From Pelagadaptatus aseana (GTDB lineage Bacteria; Pseudomonadota; Gammaproteobacteria; Pseudomonadales; Cellvibrionaceae), in contig BAABNI010000012.1 in assembly GCA_040365065.1 (NCBI GenBank), positions 62,001 through 126,000 of the forward strand: a stretch of DNA of 64,000 nucleotides, in the 5' to 3' direction. The notes beneath the pieces were generated by a model. The model worked only from the letters and a program-made list of their open reading frames with translations. It was not told the origin of the DNA and made no database searches. This document shows positions 45,815 to 55,858 of this stretch, in pieces. The position numbers were made by a program, and so were the translations under genes. How positions within the stretch are numbered: the first letter of the stretch is position 1; each line of letters opens with the position of its first letter.

Positions 45815-46903
45815 TCAATCAGGATGGGGGATGCGCAAAATTCTATCGCCCAGAAACGACCCGACAAACAACTGATCATCCACCTGCTGTACGACGGTAC
45901 CGGCTCCCATGGGAGCTCCAGACTGGGACAACAACTGCCGGGTCTGCATGGTTTCCGGATCCAGTTCAATCACCCGAAACAGTCCCGGGCAAGCCTTGCG
46001 ACCATCGGACAGGCATAATCGGATATCCCCCAAAGTAAAATCGTGAGAGGCCACCAACAGCTTGCCATCGGCAGACCATTGGGTGTTGTCCGGATGCAGG
46101 ATATCGGCTTCAGCAATCACACGAGCCTCGTGGCGATCGAATTTGATCACTTTGGAATTCAACCAGAGATTGATAAACAGAGTATCTCCATCGGGGCTGA
46201 TTTGCAGGCCATTGGGGTAGTCTCCGGAAAAATCCCCCACCCGCTTAAAAACCTCGCCATCCCAGTGCAACAGGTGCCCGGGATTAAACCCCAGCAAAGC
46301 TCTGGCTTCAGCCCAGCTCAGGGTTCCTACTTTGCCTTCGGGCTTGGGAAACATATGGGTTGCCATCAGCCCGCCTTCCGGCAGCGCCACCACATCGTTA
46401 AAGAAGGTTTGTGCCGGTGGTTCAGCACAACCACGCCAGAGGATATCGAACATGCCATCCTGCTGTGTCACCTCATAAAACTCGATGGCTTCGCGGGTAC
46501 CGTGATTGACCACCAGCAGCTGCCAACGATCGTCAGCACGCTTCGAAAGATGAATACCATGGGGAGCCAGATAATCCGTGGGCGGCACCTTACAATCGGC
46601 ACTGCCCCAGCGCTCATCACCTTGTACCCGCTGATGATTTAAAACCACTTTGCTGCTATCGACACTATCCAGCAGTGACAGGCGCCCGTAAATGGCGCCA
46701 TGTTGCTGCTCCATTTCACTGACAATCAGGGTTCGGCCATCCGGCAGCAGCTCCATATCTTCAGGACTTTGCCAGCCACAAAGGGGCACGCGATCACCCA
46801 CCGGGGCACAATCGGTGATCTTTGCCGAGTCATCGATACACCCTGTCAGCAACAGAGCCAGAACTGAAACACCTAAAATTTGCCGAATATTGAAAGACAT
46901 CAT
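45815..46903 (-). CDS. Lipoprotein with SMP-30-like beta-propeller fold
   Basis: The 362-residue protein has a lipoprotein signal with lipobox LLTGC (Cys22), so it should be lipid-anchored. The rest shows repeated propeller-type blades such as PEDMELLPDGRTLIVSEMEQ, LAPHGIHLSKRADDRWQLLV and YPNGLQISPDGDTLFINLWL, resembling SMP-30/gluconolactonase or arylesterase-like proteins. Substrate unknown. It is convergent with the patatin gene, 21 nt apart. Confidence 0.78.
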   Translation of the reverse strand: MMSFNIRQILGVSVLALLLTGCIDDSAKITDCAPVGDRVPLCGWQSPEDMELLPDGRTLIVSEMEQQHGAIYGRLSLLDSVDSSKVVLNHQRVQGDERWGSADCKVPPTDYLAPHGIHLSKRADDRWQLLVVNHGTREAIEFYEVTQQDGMFDILWRGCAEPPAQTFFNDVVALPEGGLMATHMFPKPEGKVGTLSWAEARALLGFNPGHLLHWDGEVFKRVGDFSGDYPNGLQISPDGDTLFINLWLNSKVIKFDRHEARVIAEADILHPDNTQWSADGKLLVASHDFTLGDIRLCLSDGRKACPGLFRVIELDPETMQTRQLLSQSGAPMGAGTVVQQVDDQLFVGSFLGDRILRIPHPD

Positions 46904-47182
46904 GTCATTAAAGACCTTGTTTATTATGGTTAATTGGCTGTTTACGCATTAAATACCCATAGGATCACCGGTTTCCATGCGATCTTCACTCAGTTTTATA
47001 GACATTAAAAGCAGGGTTCTATAAAGTTGCTATCAGCTAGAAAGAAGTCTTTTATTTACATCCTAAGTACCGCAGTTTTGACAGTAGTATCTCGACCTGC
47101 AGTTGCTAAGTTCCAGTCTGTATTTCCAAGCGACAACGGCCTCTTTGAGGCATTTATTTACAATTTAACTCAGGTGATTACC

Positions 47183-47392
47183 ATGTCTAACACTGTTACC
47201 GGTACCGTAAAATGGTTTAACGAAACCAAAGGTTTTGGCTTTATTGAGCAAGAGTCTGGCCCAGACGTTTTTGCACACTTCAGCGCCATCACTGGCTCTG
47301 GCTTTAAAACTCTGGCCGAAGGCCAAAAAGTTGAGTTCACTGTAACTCAAGGCCAGAAAGGCCCTCAGGCTGAGAACATTACCCCTCTGTAA
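47183..47392 (+). CDS. Cold-shock domain protein (CspA family)
   Basis: This 69-residue single cold-shock domain has RNA-binding motifs KGFGFI and VFAHFSAI. It acts as an RNA chaperone. The open frame extends upstream to 47027, but the family start is at 47183. The preceding 279 nt (46904-47182) hold no gene; they probably form the long 5' leader typical of csp genes, with a small hairpin GCCTCTTTGAGGC near 47139-47151 and a weak possible promoter TAGACA/TATAAA at 46999-47025. Confidence 0.95.
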   Translation: MSNTVTGTVKWFNETKGFGFIEQESGPDVFAHFSAITGSGFKTLAEGQKVEFTVTQGQKGPQAENITPL

Positions 47393-47464
47393 CATTGTTC
47401 CTCTGTAAGTCTGTTGCCGAACCGATAGGCGCGCTGTAATTACGCAGCCGCTGCCTTCAAAAAA

Positions 47465-47497
47465 GGGCGAGCCTTATCATATGGCTCGCCCTTTTTT
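47465..47497 (+). terminator. Terminator of the cold-shock gene
   Basis: The stem GGGCGAGCC / GGCTCGCCC (47465-47473 and 47483-47491) with a nine-base loop is followed by TTTTTT. It lies 72 nt after the csp stop codon. Confidence 0.92.
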
Positions 47498-47554
47498 ATT
47501 GCCTTCAGGCTTTGCTAGAGTTGAGCACACATCAATCAAACCAAACCCAGCATC

Positions 47555-48169
47555 ATGAACATTGAGTTTCGCCCAGCCCACCCGGGCGATTGCGATCAGG
47601 TCGTACCGCTGATTCACAGCTCCGGACCCAAAACCTTCCGCTATGTTTTCTCCGTCGATTACAGCGATCAGTCACTGGACTTCCTGCGGCAGGCTTTTAT
47701 TGTTGGCGAAGGTCAATTCAGTTATTCCGAGCACTGGGTCATTGTGGCCGACGGCACCATAGTGGGCTGCGGCTCACTGGCGAATCCCGATAATAACCTG
47801 TCGCATATGCTGCAAGCCGTGAAACAGATCTTCGGATTTTACGGCCTGCTTAAAGGTATCGGCGTGTTGCTGCGCGGACTCAAGGTTGAGCAGGTTATTC
47901 CCCCAGCCAAATCCGGAGAAGCCTATATATGCAATCTGGCAGCTAAACCCCAGGGCAGGGGCTACGGCTCACGAATGATTGACCACCTGATCGGCATTGG
48001 CCAAAGCAATAACCTGACGACTGCCTCTCTGGATGTGGCCGACTCCAACACGAACGCCAAAGCTCTCTATGCGCGCATGGGATTTCGCGAGATAGTGCAT
48101 CGCTCTGCACAACGCCACTACAAATGGGGGCAACTCGAAGGTCATACCTATATGACGAAAGATATCTGA
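47555..48169 (+). CDS. GNAT-family N-acetyltransferase
   Basis: This is a 204-residue acetyltransferase. Conserved motif A is visible as YICNLAAKPQGRGYGSRMID (acetyl-CoA pyrophosphate loop), followed by LDVADSNTNAKALYARMGFR, the typical GNAT C-terminal signature. The substrate is unknown. It is a single gene convergent with the truncated AraC gene, whose stop is 9 nt away. Confidence 0.88.
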   Translation: MNIEFRPAHPGDCDQVVPLIHSSGPKTFRYVFSVDYSDQSLDFLRQAFIVGEGQFSYSEHWVIVADGTIVGCGSLANPDNNLSHMLQAVKQIFGFYGLLKGIGVLLRGLKVEQVIPPAKSGEAYICNLAAKPQGRGYGSRMIDHLIGIGQSNNLTTASLDVADSNTNAKALYARMGFREIVHRSAQRHYKWGQLEGHTYMTKDI

Positions 48170-48178
48170 GGCGACACT

Positions 48179-48694
48179 CTACGCCATAGTTGAGAACTGC
48201 TGACGATAAACTGAAGGCGGCAAACCGACTCGCTGTCGGAACAGACGATTAAATGCACTGACATCGGTGTAGCCCACTTCAAGAACGATATCCCCCACCG
48301 TCAGCGGGCTGTTTTCCAGTAAATTCTTGGCGTGCTCTATGCGCAGATTTTGCAGGTAGCTCAATGGCGTATCACCCACTACCTGCTTGAACCGACGAAT
48401 CAGAGTGCGCTGACTAACCCCCAATTCGCGGGCCAGCAGAGTAAAATCCACCTCTTTTTGCAGATGATTTTTCAGCTTGTACTGTGCTTTCTCAATCAAT
48501 GGATCATCAGTGGCAATGGCCACATTGAGCTCCTGAAACGGTGACTGATTGATTTGACGCTGATTGATCAACAGCGTCTTGGCGCTGAGATTTGCCACTT
48601 CCGGCGACACCTGTGTCTCAATCAGCCCCAGAGCAAATTGATGACAGGCCGTCATAGCGCCTGAGCAGTAAATATTACGGTCAAAGGTAACGGC
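48179..48694 (-). pseudogene. GlxA-type AraC regulator, N-terminal part missing
   Basis: The 171 C-terminal residues remain. They comprise the end of a DJ-1/PfpI-like domain (FDRNIYCSGAMTACHQFALG) and the double HTH (LARELGVSQRTLIRRFKQVV, then VGDIVLEVGYTDVSAFNRLF and RQRVGLPPSVYRQQF). Upstream of about 48694 the frame continues only as antisense of the nitronate monooxygenase gene, so the first half of the usual roughly 320 residues, with start and promoter, is gone. A functional short protein cannot be excluded but is unlikely. Confidence 0.8.
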
Positions 48695-48697
48695 TCG

Positions 48698-49555
48698 GGC
48701 ACCATCACCGGTCTGACCCAGCGCAGCGCAGCCGATCTGGCCAACGAAATCGCCAAATGCCGCGACCTGACCGACAAACCTTTCGCGGTAAACCTGACGT
48801 TTCTGCCCACCGTCAGCAGCCCCGACTACCCGGGTTATATCGATGCGATCATCAAAGGCGGTGTAAAGGTTGTCGAGACGGCCGGTCGCAGCCCTCAACA
48901 ATACATGCCGCAATTGAAAGATGCCGGCATCAAGGTAATTCACAAGTGCACGTCAGTGCGCCACGCATTGAAAGCCCAATCAATTGGCTGTGATGCGGTG
49001 TCTGTCGACGGCTTTGAATGTGGTGGCCACCCCGGTGAAGACGACATTCCGAATATGATTCTGCTACCCCGCGCGGCGGACGAACTTGATATCCCTTTCC
49101 TGGCCTCCGGCGGTATGGCCGACGCCCGCTCACTGGTGGCCGCCATGGCCATGGGAGCAGAAGGTATGAACATGGGTACCCGCTTTATCGCCACTCAGGA
49201 AGCCCCCGTGCACGACAACGTCAAGCAGGCGATCCTGCAGGCCAGCGAACTGGACACCCGCCTGGTGATGCGGCCATTGCGCAATACCGAGCGCGTCCTG
49301 ACCAACGCTGCGGTAGAGAGGATCCTTGAGAAAGAACGCGAACTGGGCGACAAAATCAGCTTCGACGATATTGTCGATGAAGTGGCCGGTGTCTACCCGC
49401 GCATCATGAAAGAAGGCGACATGGATCTGGGCGCCTGGTCCTGTGGCATGGTGGCCGGCCTGATCAATGACATTCCAACCTGCAAAGAATTGATCGACCG
49501 AATCATGAGTGATGCCGAAGACATTATTCGCAATCGCCTGACTGGCACCCTCTAA
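48698..49555 (+). pseudogene. Nitronate monooxygenase (2-nitropropane dioxygenase family), 5' end missing
   Basis: About 285 of about 325 codons remain. The preserved part begins GTITGLTQRSAADLANEIAK, which in intact enzymes follows an N-terminal SNAGGLG strand after about 40 residues. It includes IHKCTSVRHALKAQ, GFECGGHPGEDD with the active-site His, and the FMN phosphate loop GAEGMNMGTRF. No start codon with a ribosome site fits the lost N-terminus; the first in-frame ATG is internal at 48905. The sequence is otherwise uninterrupted, so truncation is recent or the residual protein is still selected. Confidence 0.8.
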
Positions 49556-49586
49556 AACCAAATAGCCAGACACGCATCCCGCAAAT

Positions 49587-49620
49587 AAAAAAGCCCCGGC
49601 ATTGCTGTCGGGGCTTTTTT
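49587..49620. terminator. Bidirectional terminator between NMO remnant and pntB
   Basis: The stem GCCCCG / CGGGGC (49593-49598, 49609-49614) is flanked by A6 and T6, so it can act for both convergent genes. Confidence 0.9.
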
Positions 49621-49637
49621 GGACTCAAGAATCTGAG

Positions 49638-51071
49638 TTACGCGTCTTTCAACGCAGCTACCAGATCCAGAATCGCGCCTTTACCGTCACCGAACAGCAT
49701 CAGAGTGTTGTCTTTGGCAAACAGTGGGTTAGGCAGGCCGGCAAAACCGGCAGACAGAGAACGCTTAACCACAACCACGGTCTTGGCTTTATCCACGTTC
49801 AGAATCGGCATGCCGTAAATCGGGCTGCCTTTGTCTTCACGCGCCAGCGGGTTGGTTACGTCGTTTGCACCAATCACGATAGCAACATCGGTCTGATCAA
49901 AGGTCGGGTTGATCACGTCCATTTCCTTGAGCTTGTCGTAGGAAACTTCAGCTTCAGCCATCAGTACGTTCATGTGTCCAGGCATACGACCGGCAACCGG
50001 GTGAATCGCGTATTCAACTTCAATACCCATTTCTTCCAGAGTGTCAGACAGATCGCGAACAGCGTGCTGAGCCTGAGCCATAGCCAGACCAAAGCCAGGT
50101 ACGATCACAACGCGGCGAGCGGTTTCCAGCAACATACCCACTTCATCAGGGGAGCTGGATTTAACCTTGCCGGCATAAACTTCGTCAGCGTCCATGGCTT
50201 CGCCCGCTTCTGCCATTACACCGAACAGAACGTTGGTCAGAGAACGGTTCATGGCGACACACATGATCTGGGTCAGGATGATACCGGAGGCACCAACCAG
50301 AGAACCGGTGATGATCAGTGCGCTGTTGCCCATAACAAAACCGGCAGCCGCAGCAGCGATACCGGAGTAGGAGTTCAACAGGGCAATAACCACCGGCATA
50401 TCAGCACCACCGATTGGCATAACCAGCAGAATACCCATCACACAGGCCGCGGCCACAATACCCCAGAACAACGTGGTATTGGTTGGGTCAACGGTCAGGT
50501 AACCGATACCAATAATGGAGGCGATCAACAGCAGTGCGTTAACCACTTTCATGCCCGGGAAGCCTTTAGGCTGACCATCGATCAGCTCTTGCAACTTGGC
50601 AAAGGCAACAAAAGAACCGGTCAGGGTAACCGCACCAATGAATACTGCAGCACCCGTAGCAATCATGGCAACCGTGCCCATGCCAGAAGATACGCCGGCC
50701 GCTTCAGCCACCTTGGCCACCAACTCACCGTTGTCACCAGGCAGAGCCTTGAAGAACTCGGCAGCAGCAATGGCCAGAGAAGCACCACCACCAAAGCCAT
50801 TCAGCAGAGCAATCAGCTGAGGCATGGCAGTCATCTGGATTTTGATAGCCAGAGTTGCGCCAACAAGGGTACCGACAACTGCACCGGCAATGATCCACTC
50901 GTAACTGACGACTTCGTTGTTCAGCAGAGTAACAACAATAGCCACCAGCATACCGGTAGCAGCCAGCTGGTTGCCACGAACTGCAGTTTTAGGCTTGGAC
51001 AAGCCCTTGATACCCAGAATAAACAGGGACGCCGCAACGATGTAGGCGATTTCGATCAAGTTTGCATTCAT
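49638..51071 (-). CDS. pntB: NAD(P) transhydrogenase subunit beta
   Basis: PntB is the membrane and NADP(H)-binding subunit of the proton-translocating transhydrogenase that makes NADPH from NADH at the expense of the proton gradient. The 477-residue protein has about nine hydrophobic helices and the C-terminal NADP domain (VPGFGLAMAQAQHAVRDL, IVIGANDVTNPLA). It is the last gene of the pnt operon, 3 nt after the 93-residue subunit. Confidence 0.96.
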   Translation of the reverse strand: MNANLIEIAYIVAASLFILGIKGLSKPKTAVRGNQLAATGMLVAIVVTLLNNEVVSYEWIIAGAVVGTLVGATLAIKIQMTAMPQLIALLNGFGGGASLAIAAAEFFKALPGDNGELVAKVAEAAGVSSGMGTVAMIATGAAVFIGAVTLTGSFVAFAKLQELIDGQPKGFPGMKVVNALLLIASIIGIGYLTVDPTNTTLFWGIVAAACVMGILLVMPIGGADMPVVIALLNSYSGIAAAAAGFVMGNSALIITGSLVGASGIILTQIMCVAMNRSLTNVLFGVMAEAGEAMDADEVYAGKVKSSSPDEVGMLLETARRVVIVPGFGLAMAQAQHAVRDLSDTLEEMGIEVEYAIHPVAGRMPGHMNVLMAEAEVSYDKLKEMDVINPTFDQTDVAIVIGANDVTNPLAREDKGSPIYGMPILNVDKAKTVVVVKRSLSAGFAGLPNPLFAKDNTLMLFGDGKGAILDLVAALKDA

Positions 51072-51074
51072 GAC

Positions 51075-51356
51075 TTACTTCCTCTTGAACATCGCCAGCA
51101 TGCGGTTGGTCACCATAAAGCCACCCACTACATTGATGGTTGCCAGAGTAACCGCGATAAAGCCCAGCACGTTAACCATGGTTTGGCTACCGCCGTGACC
51201 GGCTGCCAGAATTGCACCCACGATAGTAATACCGGAAATGGCGTTGGTACCGGACATCAGCGGAGTGTGCAGAGTCGGTGGTACCTTGGTAATCAGTTCA
51301 AAGCCCAGGAAGACAGCCAGAACAAACAGAGTCAGCTGAAGAACAGTAATATCCAT
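51075..51356 (-). CDS. pntAB: NAD(P) transhydrogenase subunit alpha, membrane part
   Basis: This 93-residue protein has three transmembrane helices, including LFVLAVFLGFELITKVPPTL and PLMSGTNAISGITIVGAILA. It is the C-terminal membrane part of the alpha subunit, encoded separately in the three-gene form of the enzyme. It starts 11 nt after pntAA and ends 3 nt before pntB. Confidence 0.95.
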   Translation of the reverse strand: MDITVLQLTLFVLAVFLGFELITKVPPTLHTPLMSGTNAISGITIVGAILAAGHGGSQTMVNVLGFIAVTLATINVVGGFMVTNRMLAMFKRK

Positions 51357-51367
51357 CTCAAATCTCC

Positions 51368-52558
51368 TTATGCATCTGCCGCTTCAGCGGTCTCAGAGGG
51401 AAGTTCAGGCATACCCAGCAGATCACGCATGCGTGGCTGTGGTACATCGCCATTGAGAGAAACTACGGTTTCACGAATAATTTCGTCTTCGTAGTCCAGG
51501 TTCAGATTGCCTTCTTCATCAATCAGGTGAGCCAGCAAGTTCTCAATGTTCTTGCCGTACATCTGACTGGCGTGAGAAGCCACAGTCGATGGAACATTTT
51601 TCGGGCCAACGATTTTGACGCCGTTAACCACAACAATTTCACCCAGCTTGGTCAATTCGCAGTTACCGCCTTTCTCAGCGGCAAGATCCACGATCACAGA
51701 GCCAGGCTTCATCTTATTAACCATCTCGGCAGTCACCAGAATTGGAGACTTCTTACCGGGAACCGCAGCCGTGGTAATCACCACATCCTGCTGAGACAGT
51801 ACGTCAGCCATAGCAGCCTGCTGCTTGGCGATAAAGTCAGCGGATGCTTCTTTGGCGTAACCACCGGACGTTTCGGTGTCCTCAGCTTCAATGTTCAACT
51901 CAACCGGCTTGGCACCAACAGACAGGATCTGCTCGCGAGCCGCAGGGCGCACATCGTAAGCCTCAACCACTGCACCCAGACGCTTGGCGGTCGCACAGGC
52001 CTGCAGGCCGGCAACACCAGCACCCATAATAAAGGCGCGAGCAGGACTCAGAGTACCAGCAGCAGTCATGTTCATCGGGAACATGGAAGGCAACTCGCTG
52101 GCAGCGATCAGCACAGCTTTGTAGCCGGCGATCATGGCATTGGATGACAGCACGTCCATGGACTGGGCGCGGGTAATACGAGGAATCAGTTCCATCGCAA
52201 CACCAGTCACCTGCTTGTCAGCCAAGGTCTTGGCAAATTCGGGATTGGCCAGCGGGTCCATCATACCCACCAGAACCTGACCGCTCTTGATGCTGTTGAG
52301 ATCTTCAGCACCTGTGTCCTCGTTCAAACCCGGGGTTTGTACCTGAACAACAATTTCGGCCTTTTCAAATACTTCGGCACGAGACACTACGCTAGCGCCC
52401 GCTTCAGTGTAGGCAGCATCCGCGTGTCCTGCGGCGTCACCAGCACCAGTTTCAATAATTACGTCGCGGCCCAATTTGACCAGCGCTGCAACATTTTGAG
52501 GAATCAAGCCAACGCGGTTCTCGCCCGGGCAAGTTTCCTTAGGGATTCCAATGATCAC
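51368..52558 (-). CDS. pntAA: NAD(P) transhydrogenase subunit alpha, NAD-binding part
   Basis: This is the 396-residue NAD(H)-binding domain I of the transhydrogenase, related to alanine dehydrogenase. It has GIPKETCPGENRVGLIPQNV at the start, the NAD Rossmann loop MGAGVAGLQACATAKRLGA and VIVDLAAEKGGNCELT. The start is GTG at 52558 with GGAGGG six bases upstream; an ATG lying between them is out of frame. The protein ends before the first membrane helix. Confidence 0.95.
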   Translation of the reverse strand: MIIGIPKETCPGENRVGLIPQNVAALVKLGRDVIIETGAGDAAGHADAAYTEAGASVVSRAEVFEKAEIVVQVQTPGLNEDTGAEDLNSIKSGQVLVGMMDPLANPEFAKTLADKQVTGVAMELIPRITRAQSMDVLSSNAMIAGYKAVLIAASELPSMFPMNMTAAGTLSPARAFIMGAGVAGLQACATAKRLGAVVEAYDVRPAAREQILSVGAKPVELNIEAEDTETSGGYAKEASADFIAKQQAAMADVLSQQDVVITTAAVPGKKSPILVTAEMVNKMKPGSVIVDLAAEKGGNCELTKLGEIVVVNGVKIVGPKNVPSTVASHASQMYGKNIENLLAHLIDEEGNLNLDYEDEIIRETVVSLNGDVPQPRMRDLLGMPELPSETAEAADA

Positions 52559-52907
52559 GTCATTCCCTCCTCTTTGGATAAAAGACCCCTTGATCGCTCT
52601 TGAATGGCTATCTTTGGGGGGAGTTATGGCAGACAGCGGCGTCTTTTGAACGCCACGTTTAGCTGTCCGTTACCACGACTTTTGCCTTTTAAACCAACAG
52701 CTGAAGGTTAAAAGGACGACCCGGCAAGGTTCTCCAAAAATCGCGAGGGTGCAACTGTATAGGAAATGAACATAAAAAATTAATAGTTAAAACTTATACT
52801 TTTAATAAATGAAAGTTATGTCTAAAGCCCGTCAAGACATAAAAAATCACGCCAACGGGCAAAAAACGACAACCTTCAGTTCAAACCGGCTTTTCAGGCC
52901 ATTCGGG
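52559..52907. other. Gene-free leader/promoter region of the pnt operon
   Basis: This 349-nt stretch has no credible gene. On the minus strand it includes a nested stem-loop at 52632-52667 (outer GACAGC/GCTGTC, inner GGCGT/ACGCC) about 75 nt upstream of pntAA, and a very AT-rich segment at about 52760-52830 that probably holds the promoter. No known riboswitch is recognised. Its left neighbour is the end of uvrA. Confidence 0.5.
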
Positions 52908-55730
52908 CTATTTGAGCATTGACTTAAGGAAGCGCCCCGTGTGCGACTGCGGCAGCTTTGCCACCGTCTCGGGGGTTCCGGAGGCAATGATCTGACCACC
53001 ACCACTGCCCCCTTCGGGCCCCAGATCCACCAACCAGTCGGCGGTTTTAATAACATCCAGATTGTGCTCAATCACCACCACGGTATTGCCGTGATCACGC
53101 AATCGATGCAGTACCTGCAACAGCTGCTTGATATCATGGAAGTGCAATCCCGTGGTTGGCTCATCGAGTATGTACAGGGTTTTACCGGTATCGCGCTTGG
53201 ACAACTCTTTGGCCAGCTTCACTCGCTGGGCTTCACCGCCCGACAGGGTCGTCGCGGCCTGCCCCAGACGTATATAAGAAAGACCAACATCCATCAGAGT
53301 TTGCAATTTTTTGGCAATGGACGGAATGGCATCAAAGAACTCACGGGCATCTTCAACCGTCATATCCAGCGCTTCGTGAATATTTTTGCCCTTGTATTTG
53401 ATCTCCAGCGTTTCGCGGTTATAGCGCTTGCCCTTACAGACATCGCAAGGCACATAGACGTCGGGCAGAAAATGCATCTCTACTTTGACCACACCATCGC
53501 CCTGACAGGCCTCACAGCGCCCGCCTTTGACGTTGAAACTGAAACGTCCGGGTTTATAGCCCCGCGAGCGGGACTCCTGGGTGCCTGCAAACAACTCACG
53601 AATCGGAGTAAAAATGCCGGTGTAGGTGGCTGGATTAGAGCGAGGAGTGCGACCAATGGGGCTCTGATCAATATCGACACACTTATCAAAATGATCCATA
53701 CCCTCCACCGCTTTATGAGGGGCCGCCTTTAACGTGGTGGCACCATTCAGCGCCGTCGCCGCCAGAGGATAAAGCGTGGCATTGATCAGGGTAGATTTAC
53801 CGGAACCCGAAACACCTGTGACACAGGTCATCAAACCTACCGGAATCTCCAGAGTGACATCCTGCAGATTGTTTCCCGATGCCCCCTTTAACACCAATTG
53901 CTTGTCCGGGTATGGCGTCCGCGCCGAGGGGATTTCGATCGCCTCGACACCGGACAGGTATTTACCGGTGAGAGAATTCTGATTGCCCATAATGGCTTTA
54001 ACGTCACCCTGAGCGACGACTTCACCTCCGTGGACACCCGCCCCAGGGCCAATATCCACCACGTGATCGGCCAGACGAATGGCATCCTCATCGTGCTCTA
54101 CGACAATCACGGTATTACCCAGATCGCGCAAATGGGTCAGGGTCTTGAGTAGGCGATCATTGTCTCGCTGGTGCAATCCGATGGAAGGCTCATCGAGAAT
54201 GTACATAACCCCCACCAGACCTGCACCAATCTGGCTGGCCAGTCGAATGCGTTGCGCCTCACCACCCGACAGGGTTTCCGCACTGCGATCAAGGGTCAGA
54301 TAATTCAGCCCCACATCCACCAGAAATTTAAAACGGTCACGCAGCTCTTTCAGGATCTTTTCGGCAATCTCAGCGCGCCCGCCTTCAAACGCCAGCGCCG
54401 TGAAGTAATCAAAGGCCTCTCCTACTGGCAAGGCCGTCAACTCGGGCAGAGTTCGATCATCCACAAAGACGTTGCGGGCATCACGGCGCAAACGCGAGCC
54501 GTCACATTCCGGGCAATTCTGGCTCGATACATATTTCGCCAACTCCTCCCTCACACTCTGGGATTCAGTCTCCTTGTAGCGGCGATTCATATTGGGAATC
54601 ACCCCCTCAAAGGTGTGATTGCGCTGGTGCACATCACCGCGATCGTTGGTGTAACTGAAATTAATCACTTCGTTGCCGGAGCCATAGAGAATGGCTTTGC
54701 GGTGCTTGGCCGCCAACTCCTGCCAGGGTGTATCGATGGAAAAACCGTAGTGCTCCGCCAGAGACGTCAATAAATGAAAGTAGTAAAAATTGCGTCTATC
54801 CCATCCCCTGATGGCCCCCTCTGCCAGTGAGGCCTCAGCAAATTGCACCACCTTGTCTTCATCAAAAAACTGGCTGACACCCAAACCGTCACAACTGGGA
54901 CAGGCACCGGCAGGATTGTTAAAAGAGAACAAGCGCGGCTCAAGCTCGGACAGTGAATAATCACATACCGGGCATGCGTGTTTGGCAGAGAACAGCCTGT
55001 CTTCACCCGCGCCTTCCTCCATATAACTAATGGAAGCCAGCCCGCCACTTAATTCAATTGCCGTTTCAAACGACTCAGCCAGACGTATCTGCAGATCATC
55101 ACGCACTTTAAAGCGGTCAACGACCACTTCGATGGTGTGCTTCTTCTTTTTATCCAGCTCGGGCACATCGTCCAGATCCACCACCAGACCATCAATACGG
55201 GCCCGAACAAAACCATCGCGGCGCAGCTGCTCAAAAGTGTGTAAGTGCTCGCCTTTACGATCCCGCACAATCGGTGACAACAACATGATTTTACTGCCCT
55301 CGGGCAGGGCCAGTACCTGATCCACCATTTCACTCACGGTTTGTGCCGCCAGCGGCTCACCGTGAATCGGACAACGAGGCTCCCCTACCCGGGCAAACAA
55401 CAAACGCAGGTAATCGTAAATTTCAGTAATAGTGCCCACTGTGGAGCGAGGATTGTGGGATGTGGACTTCTGTTCAATGGAGATGGCGGGACTCAAGCCC
55501 TCCACATGATCCACATCCGGCTTTTCCATCATCGACAGAAACTGGCGAGCATAGGTAGAAAGTGACTCTACATAGCGACGCTGACCCTCGGCATACAAGG
55601 TATCAAAAGCCAGTGAGGACTTACCGGACCCGGACAAACCGGTAATCACAATCAGCTTGTCGCGAGGAAGATCGATATCAATGTTCTTCAGGTTATGAGT
55701 GCGTGCGCCACGCACATAGATGGTATCCAC
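52908..55730 (-). CDS. uvrA: Excinuclease ABC subunit A
   Basis: UvrA is the damage-sensing ATPase of nucleotide excision repair. The 940-residue protein has two ABC modules with Walker A motifs ([11 protein letters not shown] near residue 31 and GVSGSGKST near 640), signature [12 protein letters not shown] and [12 protein letters not shown], and zinc fingers of CxxC pairs ([33 protein letters not shown]). The upstream 128-nt divergent spacer with manC shows no clear LexA box by eye. Confidence 0.97.
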   Translation of the reverse strand: MDTIYVRGARTHNLKNIDIDLPRDKLIVITGLSGSGKSSLAFDTLYAEGQRRYVESLSTYARQFLSMMEKPDVDHVEGLSPAISIEQKSTSHNPRSTVGTITEIYDYLRLLFARVGEPRCPIHGEPLAAQTVSEMVDQVLALPEGSKIMLLSPIVRDRKGEHLHTFEQLRRDGFVRARIDGLVVDLDDVPELDKKKKHTIEVVVDRFKVRDDLQIRLAESFETAIELSGGLASISYMEEGAGEDRLFSAKHACPVCDYSLSELEPRLFSFNNPAGACPSCDGLGVSQFFDEDKVVQFAEASLAEGAIRGWDRRNFYYFHLLTSLAEHYGFSIDTPWQELAAKHRKAILYGSGNEVINFSYTNDRGDVHQRNHTFEGVIPNMNRRYKETESQSVREELAKYVSSQNCPECDGSRLRRDARNVFVDDRTLPELTALPVGEAFDYFTALAFEGGRAEIAEKILKELRDRFKFLVDVGLNYLTLDRSAETLSGGEAQRIRLASQIGAGLVGVMYILDEPSIGLHQRDNDRLLKTLTHLRDLGNTVIVVEHDEDAIRLADHVVDIGPGAGVHGGEVVAQGDVKAIMGNQNSLTGKYLSGVEAIEIPSARTPYPDKQLVLKGASGNNLQDVTLEIPVGLMTCVTGVSGSGKSTLINATLYPLAATALNGATTLKAAPHKAVEGMDHFDKCVDIDQSPIGRTPRSNPATYTGIFTPIRELFAGTQESRSRGYKPGRFSFNVKGGRCEACQGDGVVKVEMHFLPDVYVPCDVCKGKRYNRETLEIKYKGKNIHEALDMTVEDAREFFDAIPSIAKKLQTLMDVGLSYIRLGQAATTLSGGEAQRVKLAKELSKRDTGKTLYILDEPTTGLHFHDIKQLLQVLHRLRDHGNTVVVIEHNLDVIKTADWLVDLGPEGGSGGGQIIASGTPETVAKLPQSHTGRFLKSMLK

Positions 55731-55858
55731 AGTCCAGTTCCACTTATCAGGGCAAACGGCAAATTATAAAGCTTTTTGGCTATCACACTCCAGGTCTTGA
55801 ACCCAAACCGGCTTGCAGTGTAGTGTCGCTGCTTTACAGACTGATAAAGACCCGAAAT

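Noticed and set aside
47027..47182. 52-codon N-terminal extension of the cold-shock protein
   Set aside because: Cold-shock proteins start at the chosen ATG; the extension lies in the expected long untranslated leader.
48905..49555. Intact nitronate monooxygenase starting at the ATG at 48905
   Set aside because: Family-conserved sequence continues in frame upstream to about 48,698, so this ATG is internal and the gene is 5'-truncated.
49602..51494. 630-residue open frame on the plus strand
   Set aside because: It is antisense to pntB and the small pnt subunit; codon bias of those genes keeps the frame open. The product is rich in His, Asn, Gln and Gly and shows no domain.
55731..55858. LexA box upstream of uvrA
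   Set aside because: No CTGT-N8-ACAG-like match was seen by eye in the divergent spacer. A matrix scan would be decisive.
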